DNA of 35,378 nt from Candidatus Levyibacteriota bacterium (GTDB taxonomy: Bacteria; Patescibacteriota; Microgenomatia; Levybacterales; UBA12049), in the NCBI GenBank assembly GCA_016180725.1, contig JACPAR010000017.1, forward strand, positions 1-35,378, given 5' to 3'. Positions 17,217 to 24,953 of this stretch are shown here, in pieces. The position numbers and the translations under genes were made by a program. Position 1 is the stretch's first letter. Every line of letters starts with the position of its first letter. The notes beneath the pieces were generated by a model. That model was not told the DNA's origin. It did no database searches and worked only from the letters and a program-made list of their open reading frames with translations.

Positions 17217-18386
17217 ATGACAGTAGAAGCAAGATTATTACCACAAGAAGCCGCAATTAGCACAAACGGGCGGGTAATAAGACCCAAGCCCAATGGTCCT
17301 ACAGACCCTACTGAAATTTATTATGAAGAGATAGGCCAAATAGAACTATTGTCTAAAGCAGAAGAAGTGTATTTAGCAGAAAAAATGCAAATGGGAAGAG
17401 CTGCTTTGGAAATTGTAAATCGTGCCTCTCCAATAAATATTAAACCACCTTTTATTGCATGCCGTCTAACTCGGCCTACTTCACAAAAGTTTTTACAGGA
17501 AACTGGTCTGTCTTTCTGTTTAGCGCCTGTTATTAGAGCAAATTCTAAAACAAAAGAAGAAATTGTATGGGGCTACCAAGTTATATCTCTCATTCCTCAA
17601 TACAAAAGAGACGATCCGGCATTACATGAGATTATAAAACGTGGCAAAGAGGCAGAACAAAAGTTTATCGAAGCTAATCTTCGTCTTGTAGTTCATGTAG
17701 CTAAAAAAAATTACATAGGACGTGGCCTAGACCTGCCTGATTTAACTCAGGAGGGAAATCAAGGACTGATGAAGGCAGTTGGAAACTTTGAGTGGTGGAG
17801 AGGAGTTAAATTTTCTTCTCATGCAACGTGGTGGATTAAACAAGCTATTGGAAGAGCAATCGATAACCAATCAAGGATTGTTAGGCTTCCTGTACACGTA
17901 ATTGCATCTATGAAGGATGTTTTAAGAGCAGTCGAAGAACTTACCCAAGAATTAGAACGTGATCCAACAAATGAAGAACTAGCTGCTAAGCTTGATATTT
18001 CACTTAAAAAAGCCGAAGACATCAGAAGACAACTAAGAAACGAGAGAGTTCTTAGTCTTAACGCGCCTGTTGAAGACGAGGAGGGTGCAACAAATACAAC
18101 ATTGGCAGATTTACTCAAAGATTCAAACGCAGAAGATCCGGCTGGAGCTGCAATTAAACAACTCTTGCATAAAGCCGTTGGGGATGTACTAGACAGCCTT
18201 ACTCCTCGTGAAAGAATGATTCTTGAGCTTCGATTCGGATTGAATGACGGAAGACAAAGAACACTTGAGGAAGTTGGATGTGAATTTGGATTAACTCGGG
18301 AAAGAGTTAGGCAAATCGAGGCAAAAGCGCTAACAAAACTTCGACAGCCGGTACGAGCCAGAGAACTTGCGTCCTACCTTGAATAA
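17217..18386 (+). CDS. RNA polymerase sigma-70 family factor (start trimmed to MTVEARLL)
   Basis: NLRLVVHVAKKNYIGRGLDLPDLTQEGNQGLMKAV, WWIKQAIGRAIDNQSR, TPRERMILELRFGL..LEEVGCEFGLTRERVRQIEAKALTKLR. Confidence 0.93.
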   Translation: MTVEARLLPQEAAISTNGRVIRPKPNGPTDPTEIYYEEIGQIELLSKAEEVYLAEKMQMGRAALEIVNRASPINIKPPFIACRLTRPTSQKFLQETGLSFCLAPVIRANSKTKEEIVWGYQVISLIPQYKRDDPALHEIIKRGKEAEQKFIEANLRLVVHVAKKNYIGRGLDLPDLTQEGNQGLMKAVGNFEWWRGVKFSSHATWWIKQAIGRAIDNQSRIVRLPVHVIASMKDVLRAVEELTQELERDPTNEELAAKLDISLKKAEDIRRQLRNERVLSLNAPVEDEEGATNTTLADLLKDSNAEDPAGAAIKQLLHKAVGDVLDSLTPRERMILELRFGLNDGRQRTLEEVGCEFGLTRERVRQIEAKALTKLRQPVRARELASYLE

Positions 18387-18495
18387 CCTATAGCATAAAC
18401 AATGTAGAACTTATCCACATTTTTCTGTTGACAAGATATAAGACCTATATTATTTACTCCTTGACATCAATTAATTAATGCTCTACAGTAAGGCT

Positions 18496-19302
18496 ATGTT
18501 AGAGAGACCTTTATTGCCGGGATCTCCTATAACGCCTACGCCAAAGTCGGAGGAATTTTTGCCGGCGCAGCAACACCATATTCCCCAGTTTGGAGTAATC
18601 ACAAATCCTGCTACGGATGCAGAAACCTTGTCCCATTGGCTTACCGATAGTATTCCCTGGAGTACTTGGAACCAGTTTTCCGAAGAAGTAAAAAATAATC
18701 CTAATGTTTACACAGTTGGAGAACTGGCTCACGACCTTGCCCAAATTTGCAGCGCAAGAGCTATTGGTAAAAATGCTCAGGCTGCTGATTTTGAAAGAGC
18801 CAGAGAAATTAGTCAATACACCGCAATGATTGGCTTACTTATGCAATCACAGCAATCTAAAGCCGGAGCGCCGCTTGAGCTTTCTGCCGGCGACACGCAA
18901 AATCTTGCAGATTTTTTTACGGCTGCAGAAGCAAGAATTCCCGATCTAAGAAATGTTTTAAAAACCGGCAGCTATGCGATTGCATACAATATAAATACCG
19001 AACTTGCTCTTTTTCTTGACGGCGACGAGGCCGGATTAACAAAAGGCCATCGAAAAGATTTGGAAGGTGCTCCGGGCGGCCAGGAAGTTTTAGATGCAAT
19101 AGATAAATTACAGGAAACAATCAAAAAAGAAACTGCAGCAGCTCCTAAAACGCCGAACAACAAACAAGATGGTGATTTTCAAACGGCATTAACACAAGCA
19201 ACTGCAATTATACAAGAGCACGCTAACCGCCCAAATGAAAAAAGATTAACAGCCGATTCTGCGGATGTATTCGTTAGAAGCTTACCTCTAAATCCTTCAT
19301 AA
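18496..19302 (+). CDS. Hypothetical protein (start trimmed to MLERPLLPGSP)
   Basis: Long ORF; TTGACA at about 18460, 17 nt spacer, TACAGT just before this ATG. Confidence 0.65.
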   Translation: MLERPLLPGSPITPTPKSEEFLPAQQHHIPQFGVITNPATDAETLSHWLTDSIPWSTWNQFSEEVKNNPNVYTVGELAHDLAQICSARAIGKNAQAADFERAREISQYTAMIGLLMQSQQSKAGAPLELSAGDTQNLADFFTAAEARIPDLRNVLKTGSYAIAYNINTELALFLDGDEAGLTKGHRKDLEGAPGGQEVLDAIDKLQETIKKETAAAPKTPNNKQDGDFQTALTQATAIIQEHANRPNEKRLTADSADVFVRSLPLNPS

Positions 19303-19325
19303 CAAAAAGATTCACAAAATAACCC

Positions 19326-19355
19326 TTGACTTAGGATTCATTACTTTGATAAAAT
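19326..19355 (+). promoter_or_regulatory. Promoter of rplJ operon
   Basis: TTGACT-18-TAAAAT. Confidence 0.6.
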
Positions 19356-19364
19356 ACTTTTTGT

Positions 19365-19455
19365 CAAAGACAGTAAGCGTTACAATAAGTCTTACCGAGA
19401 TAAATCATGTCACAAATTTTGTGGCGTTTGCACTCTCGGAAGAGAGTGTTTTTTT
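19365..19455 (+). promoter_or_regulatory. Ribosomal L10-leader-like region with terminator (CACTCTCGGAAGAGAGTG-T7)
   Basis: Structured leader directly upstream of rplJ: CCGAGA...CACAAATTTTGTGGCGTTTGCACTCTCGG. Confidence 0.6.
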
Positions 19456-19492
19456 ATGTTCCTTAGCTTTAGCGTAGAAGGGTAATACATTT

Positions 19493-20062
19493 ATGAACAA
19501 AGTAATAAAGAGTCTAGAAAAAAAGAAAACAGTTGTCGCAGAAATTAGCGGCAAAGTAAACCGTGCCAAGGCAATGGTTTTTACCAACTACCAGGGCATG
19601 ACTCACAAGCAAATCGAAGGTTTAAAAAAAGCACTTCGCGGCGTTGATGCCGAACTGACCGTTACCAAAAACACACTTCTTAAAAGAGCAATTGAAGGAA
19701 AAATAGAAGACAAGGAGTTTTTAAATTCTGCTCTGCAGAATCCAACAGCAACCATTTTTGCTTATTCAAATCCTATTTCGCCAATAAAAGAGCTTGCCAA
19801 AATAATTAAAGCTCTTAAGCTTCCTGCCTCGCCTGCCGGCGGGCAAGGCGGGCCATCAATTAAATTTGGAATTATCGAAGGACGCGTGGTTGGAGAATCC
19901 GATGTTACGCGCCTGGCAACTCTTCCCTCCCGCGATGTATTAATTGCCCAGGTTGTCGGCGGACTCAAATCGCCAATTTATGGATTACATCGGGCGTTAT
20001 CGTGGAATCTACAGAAACTAGTAATAACACTAAACGCTATTCAGAAAACAAAAGCAAGTTAA
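19493..20062 (+). CDS. rplJ: 50S ribosomal protein L10
   Basis: AKAMVFTNYQGMTHKQIEGLKKALRGVDAELTVTKNTLLKRAI; followed by rplL. Confidence 0.93.
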   Translation: MNKVIKSLEKKKTVVAEISGKVNRAKAMVFTNYQGMTHKQIEGLKKALRGVDAELTVTKNTLLKRAIEGKIEDKEFLNSALQNPTATIFAYSNPISPIKELAKIIKALKLPASPAGGQGGPSIKFGIIEGRVVGESDVTRLATLPSRDVLIAQVVGGLKSPIYGLHRALSWNLQKLVITLNAIQKTKAS

Positions 20063-20199
20063 AAGTTCAAAATTAAAAATTATCCTTCGGTAAAACTCAG
20101 GATAATACTGAGCGAAGTCGAAGTATTAAAAGTGAAGGTACTTTATTATATATAATAATGATTCCTTGACTTTGCACTTTGAACTTTGAATTTTTAACT
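20058..20199. repeat. Dispersed intergenic repeat R1, copy C
   Basis: Core near-identical to copies A and B; starts at the rplJ stop. Confidence 0.85.
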
Positions 20200-20224
20200 T
20201 AACCGACCGAAGGGAGGTGTAATT

Positions 20225-20617
20225 ATGGCAAAATTAAGTAAAGATGATTTAATAAAGGCAGTCGAAGAAATGTCTGTTTTGGAACTTGCTGATTTGGTAA
20301 AAGCTTTGGAAGAAAAATTCGGCGTTTCGGCAGCTATGATGGCTGCTCCCGCAGCAGCAAATGGAAGTGCAGCCGCGTCAGACGCGGAACCAAAAGAAGA
20401 ACAAACAGTTTTTAACGTTGTTATTGCAAGTTCTGGTGCAAATAAAATTGCGGTAATTAAAGCTTTGCGTGAATTAGTTCCAACGCTGGGACTTAAAGAA
20501 GCAAAAGATTTAGTTGACGCAGCGCCAAAAGAAGTAATAACAGCTGTTAACAAAAAAACAGCGGAGGAAGCTAAGACTAAACTATCAACCGCTGGGGCTA
20601 CAGTGGAACTTAAATAA
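20225..20617 (+). CDS. rplL: 50S ribosomal protein L7/L12
   Basis: [21 protein letters not shown]...[34 protein letters not shown]. Confidence 0.96.
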   Translation: MAKLSKDDLIKAVEEMSVLELADLVKALEEKFGVSAAMMAAPAAANGSAAASDAEPKEEQTVFNVVIASSGANKIAVIKALRELVPTLGLKEAKDLVDAAPKEVITAVNKKTAEEAKTKLSTAGATVELK

Positions 20618-20743
20618 CATACATAATACAAAATACTTAATACTCTTTTGGGGCTTGACAAATACTGTACCAGTTTGTTACGCTAAGAGAGATTTAAATG
20701 TTATAACTATTATAAAGATTATAATCGTTATAGTTCCTAGGCT

Positions 20744-20953
20744 ATGAACAATCAAAACATATCAATTAGTAACCTTCCGGATCTTTTAACTGTCCGCGAA
20801 GTTGCCCAAGTATTAAGAGTTTCTCCGTTAACAATCAAACGCTGGGGTAAAAGAGGAAAACTCCCCGCCATTAGAATTAACTCCCGAGGAGACCGCCGCT
20901 ACAAAAAAGAGGCAGTTTTGTGGCTCTTGGGAATACAACAGAAAGTCGAATAA
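20744..20953 (+). CDS. Excisionase/MerR-type HTH DNA-binding protein
   Basis: LTVREVAQVLRVSPLTIKRWGKRGKLPAIRINSRGDRRYKKEAV. Confidence 0.85.
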   Translation: MNNQNISISNLPDLLTVREVAQVLRVSPLTIKRWGKRGKLPAIRINSRGDRRYKKEAVLWLLGIQQKVE

Positions 20954-20957
20954 GCTT

Positions 20958-21443
20958 ATGGGTGAAGAACAACAACTTCCATTTGCCCACACACCACAAG
21001 AAATTGCAAGAACCCTCATTGATGAATACCCAGCATTTTTTGTTCATACAAGCCCAGAAGAAACAGCACATTATCTACAAATCTACACAGTAGAAGGTAA
21101 AGTACCTGTTAGTGGATTTTATCTGATACTGCTCATAGAAGCAAAGTCTAATAGTCCGTACACACTAGATATTATTATTCCCATGATCGCAAATGGACAT
21201 TTTCCGATATCAGAAACCGAAGAAGCTCAAGTAAGAGGCGCGCTCTTTGATAAAGCCGAGCTTTACATAGCTAACTACAAAAAACAACAGGCACGTCGTG
21301 AACTTGAACTTCCTACTAGACATGGTTGGCTAGACATGGTTGGGGAACCAAATCTTGCGCCTCAAAAAATTGCCGCATTGGAAAAATTCCAAAAGAGTTT
21401 ACTCAAAAGAGCAACGCCCACTCCAAAAGAGATGAGAAAATAG
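20958..21443 (+). CDS. Hypothetical protein
   Basis: 161-aa ORF, 4 nt after the HTH gene. Confidence 0.65.
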   Translation: MGEEQQLPFAHTPQEIARTLIDEYPAFFVHTSPEETAHYLQIYTVEGKVPVSGFYLILLIEAKSNSPYTLDIIIPMIANGHFPISETEEAQVRGALFDKAELYIANYKKQQARRELELPTRHGWLDMVGEPNLAPQKIAALEKFQKSLLKRATPTPKEMRK

Positions 21444-21589
21444 TCAAAAAATAATTTCTAACGCTTTACATTTCAAATCCGCTGGTTCCTCCGATAACTA
21501 ACCCCTCCTAAAAATCAAAAAGCAATAAGATTGTATCCTTTATGTCTTTACAATTATAGAAAACTTCTATACTATAAAATTGCACCCGT

Positions 21590-21718
21590 ATGAACAATAA
21601 TCAAAACGAGCAACCCGTAAAGATAAAAACTGCCTCAAGAGACTTAGCCAAACTGGTAACGCTTGAGCTTGTTTTTCCCCATGGCAGAGGCCGCTCCACT
21701 TACTACACTAAAGTGTAA
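21590..21718 (+). CDS. Small hypothetical protein MNNNQNEQPVKIKTASRDLAKLVTLELVFPHGRGRSTYYTKV
   Basis: 42-codon ORF behind TTTACA / TATACT promoter-like boxes. Confidence 0.35.
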   Translation: MNNNQNEQPVKIKTASRDLAKLVTLELVFPHGRGRSTYYTKV

Positions 21719-21755
21719 AGCTAAAGAAATTGTCGATTAACTCCTTAAATAATCC

Positions 21756-21774
21756 TGCAAGGCGACGCCTTGCA
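21756..21774. repeat. REP-like hairpin upstream of RAYT-2
   Basis: TGCAAGGCG-A-CGCCTTGCA, perfect 9-bp stem. Confidence 0.8.
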
Positions 21775-21804
21775 AAGATGCGGCAAATATGATAGCGTTA
21801 TATT

Positions 21805-22488
21805 ATGCCTTCGCGCAACTCCCGAAAAATATACCAGGAAAATAGTTATTACCATTTGTATAACCGAGGTGTTGAGAAAAGAAGAATCTTTCTCGACCAA
21901 CAGGATTATGCCGTATTTCTATCTTACCTAAAAGAATATCTTTTGCCTAAAGATGAAAAATCTTTGCAAAAAAGATTATCCGATCCTTTAACACCTTCCC
22001 ATGAAAAAGATAAAATTCTTAAATCACTCCGCCTCAACAATTTCTCAAATGACATCATACTACTCGCCTATTGCCTCATGCCGAATCACTTTCATTTTTT
22101 CGTTAAACAAAGGAGTTCTAATGCAATTGACACGCTGATGAACTCGCTCGGCACCAGATATACTATGTACTTTAATAACAAATATAAACGCGTCGGAACA
22201 TTGTACGAAGGTACATACAAAGCTGTTCAGGTTAACAATGAAAGTCAGTTTATCTACCTATCGAAATACATCCATAAACAAGCATTAGCCTTGCAAGGCG
22301 ACGCCTTGCAGGCTCAACCGACGTCGTATGATGACTATTTGGGAAAAAGACAAACCGATTGGGTTAAACCAACAGAAGTTTTATCTTACTTTTCTAAAAA
22401 CAACGCCTCCCTTACTTACCAATCTTTTGTAGAAGAATTAGATGATCTTGCAGACATTCAAGACATCCAGCTAGACAAAGATTTTTAG
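21805..22488 (+). CDS. REP-associated tyrosine transposase-like protein (Y1_Tnp), RAYT-2
   Basis: YYHLYNRGVEKRRIF, AYCLMPNHFHFFVKQ (HUH), KYIHKQAL. Confidence 0.92.
   Translation: MPSRNSRKIYQENSYYHLYNRGVEKRRIFLDQQDYAVFLSYLKEYLLPKDEKSLQKRLSDPLTPSHEKDKILKSLRLNNFSNDIILLAYCLMPNHFHFFVKQRSSNAIDTLMNSLGTRYTMYFNNKYKRVGTLYEGTYKAVQVNNESQFIYLSKYIHKQALALQGDALQAQPTSYDDYLGKRQTDWVKPTEVLSYFSKNNASLTYQSFVEELDDLADIQDIQLDKDF
22292..22310. repeat. REP-like hairpin inside RAYT-2 CDS
   Basis: TGCAAGGCGACGCCTTGCA identical to 21756-21774. Confidence 0.85.
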
Positions 22489-22492
22489 CTTC

Positions 22493-22509
22493 GCAAGGCG
22501 TCGCCTTGC
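22493..22509. repeat. REP-like hairpin 4 nt after RAYT-2 stop
   Basis: GCAAGGCG-T-CGCCTTGC, inverted copy. Confidence 0.8.
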
Positions 22510-22512
22510 ATT

Positions 22513-23547
22513 TTAGACATGACGGCCATACTCTGCCTGGTGCTCTTTTTTGATTTTTTCCTCATCCGGACTTTCAAAATGTGTTTTGATAAATTCAATT
22601 GTTTCTTTTGGATTTTGAGTATTAACAAATATTCCCGTACCAATTTCAAATCCGCCAAGAGATTTTTGTCTTGGTATAAACCTTAAATACCAATCACCGC
22701 CCGGGTAAATATAAAAGTTAAAAGGAAATTCCTGTCCATGACGAAGATCCATAATTCGAATAAGTCTTGAAAGCGTATGCGAAAGATCTTTAATTTCTTC
22801 ATCGGTTATTTCGCCAAATAATCTTCCTCTAACTTTTGGTACCACCCACACCTCATCCGGCCACTGACTGGTAAACGGACAAAAAAGGGTAAAATGTAGT
22901 GTTTCTTGCACTTCCCGCTTTTCCTGTTCATTTAAAACAGCAAGTTCCTCATCGCTGGCAAGCCGTGGAATGTCGAGACGAACTGATATGTCTACTACTG
23001 CGAGTTGAGTATGAGGATGCGGTAAGCTTTCTCCCCCTCCCTCTCCCCTGTTATGAAAAATGTAGACCTGACCTTTATCCTTGTGTGTATTAAACCGCTG
23101 CCGGTAAGTCTGAAGGATAAGCTCAACATGATTAAGCGGCAACTCACCAAAATTTTTGTGGTGATCTGGCGAATGAATTATTATTTCGTGAATCGGAGCA
23201 AAAGGATATTTGTTCGGTACCACCCGTACCAACCAATCAGCTGAAGTCGTTTTCGGAATACTCGGAAGACTCAGACCACCAGAAAGATCAGATTTATCAG
23301 AATAATCAGAAAATTCAGAAATTCTGACACTCTGACCCTCTGATTTTCCGATACTCAGGTTATCCGAGTTTACCGAGTTTTCTGAAACTCGGTAAAGCTC
23401 CTCTTCCTCCCCTTCCCTTCCCGGGCAAAAAGGACAAACCGGCTCCATTCCCTTGGCAACGTCCGGCCGTTTAGCTCTTCTTGGGGCTAAAATAACCCAT
23501 TTTTTAGAAACAGGATTTTGGAGAAATTGGAAATCATCCATTCGCAT
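22513..23547 (-). CDS. galT: Galactose-1-phosphate uridylyltransferase (start trimmed)
   Basis: NPVSKKWVILAPRRAKRP, CPFCPG, VVPNKYPF, NRGEGGGESLPHPHTQL, CPF.. Confidence 0.88.
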   Translation of the reverse strand: MRMDDFQFLQNPVSKKWVILAPRRAKRPDVAKGMEPVCPFCPGREGEEEELYRVSENSVNSDNLSIGKSEGQSVRISEFSDYSDKSDLSGGLSLPSIPKTTSADWLVRVVPNKYPFAPIHEIIIHSPDHHKNFGELPLNHVELILQTYRQRFNTHKDKGQVYIFHNRGEGGGESLPHPHTQLAVVDISVRLDIPRLASDEELAVLNEQEKREVQETLHFTLFCPFTSQWPDEVWVVPKVRGRLFGEITDEEIKDLSHTLSRLIRIMDLRHGQEFPFNFYIYPGGDWYLRFIPRQKSLGGFEIGTGIFVNTQNPKETIEFIKTHFESPDEEKIKKEHQAEYGRHV

Positions 23548-23593
23548 ATAACTATTAAACGATAAGAAACAAACAAATGCAATAGCAAAGAAG

Positions 23594-24733
23594 TTACAAG
23601 AAGGAATAATCGGCAAGCACAGTATTGGATTTATTTTTTTCTTTAATTTGTCCTAAAATCTTCTCGTATATCTTTTCATACCTATCTACCATTCTGTTAA
23701 CGGTAAAATTTTCCTCGACATGTTTTCGACACATTTGCCTATCTATTTCCCCCACCCGTCTAACTGCTTCCACAAGCCCTGCAATCCCCTGCTTTTTGAT
23801 AACCCATGATCCCTTTTTTGGTCTATTTTTATTATCAGGATCTATAATAAACCCCGTCACACCATCTCGCACTACCTCAGAAACACTTCCTCTATTATAG
23901 GCAATAACAGGAGTACCGCACGCCATTGACTCAATCATAACCAAGCCAAAAGGTTCTTCCCAATGAATCGGAAAAAGAGTACACAAGGCATTTTTGTAAA
24001 CCTTAGATTTATCTTTATGAGCAACTTCGCCATTAAACTTTATTAATTTTCCGTCAATAAGAGGCTTAACTTTATTTTGATAATATTCTAAGTTTACAGA
24101 GTTTATAGCAGCAGAAATTTTTAGCTCCATTTTCAATTTCTGAGCCGCTTTTATGGCGTCTATCGGCCCTTTATCCGGAGCCATTCTGCTAATCCAAAAA
24201 AGATAATTTCCCTTTTTTTTGGAATAATTGAATTCATGAATATTTATGCCATTAAAAACAGTTCCTGCGTAATTAAGCTCCGGAAAACCCCGCCTCTGCG
24301 CGCCGCTGATTGAAACAAAATTATGATTTTTAAATCGTGTCAGCGTTTGCATTCTGTCGGGCGACGTAGTTAAGCCATCATAAGAACCATGTATAGTATG
24401 AACAACCGGAGTTTTTATTAATTCTGCCAGAAAAAAAGTTTCAAATTGGCCGTGATTATGAATCATATCAAACTGACCAGCTCTTGCAAAACATTCTATG
24501 TATTGAAGCATTGGAAATAAAGATTTACTTTTAAAATCTATCCTGCCTCTTAAAGATTTTGGCAAACTGGAAAAAAGATTGGCAGAGGTTTTTGAATCGG
24601 CAGGAGCAAAAAGAGTAACCTCGTGACCCCGCCTTACCAACTCTTCTGTAAGATAAGAAACAACTAGTTCCGTTCCCCCATATTTGGGCGGTGGTACAGG
24701 CAGCCATGGCGGCGCAATCTGTGCAATTCTCAT
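23594..24733 (-). CDS. Glycosyltransferase family 4
   Basis: APPWLPVPPPKYGGTELVVSYLTEELVRRGHEVTLFA; EEPFGLVMIESMACGTPVIAYNRGSVSEVV. Confidence 0.9.
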   Translation of the reverse strand: MRIAQIAPPWLPVPPPKYGGTELVVSYLTEELVRRGHEVTLFAPADSKTSANLFSSLPKSLRGRIDFKSKSLFPMLQYIECFARAGQFDMIHNHGQFETFFLAELIKTPVVHTIHGSYDGLTTSPDRMQTLTRFKNHNFVSISGAQRRGFPELNYAGTVFNGINIHEFNYSKKKGNYLFWISRMAPDKGPIDAIKAAQKLKMELKISAAINSVNLEYYQNKVKPLIDGKLIKFNGEVAHKDKSKVYKNALCTLFPIHWEEPFGLVMIESMACGTPVIAYNRGSVSEVVRDGVTGFIIDPDNKNRPKKGSWVIKKQGIAGLVEAVRRVGEIDRQMCRKHVEENFTVNRMVDRYEKIYEKILGQIKEKNKSNTVLADYSFL

Positions 24734-24825
24734 AGAGTAACTTTAAAAAAAATGGTTAAGAAAAGATGCTAAATAAAGAAAGAGTAAAGTAAGAAGAAAA
24801 ACCTTGTTAATTTACGTGCAATTCC

Positions 24826-24918
24826 GTCATTGCGAGCGAAACGAAGTGAAGCGCGGCAATCTCTATCGATGAGATTGCTTCGTCCCCTTCGACTGTCGCT
24901 CAGGGTCCTCGCAATGAC
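24826..24918. repeat. GTCATTGCGAG-type hairpin repeat, copy 2
   Basis: gtcattgcgagcg...gcggcaatctctatcgatgagattgcttcgtc...cctcgcaatgac. Confidence 0.8.
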
Positions 24919-24953
24919 GAACGACTACGAAATTCGTACTAAAGATGAATCAT

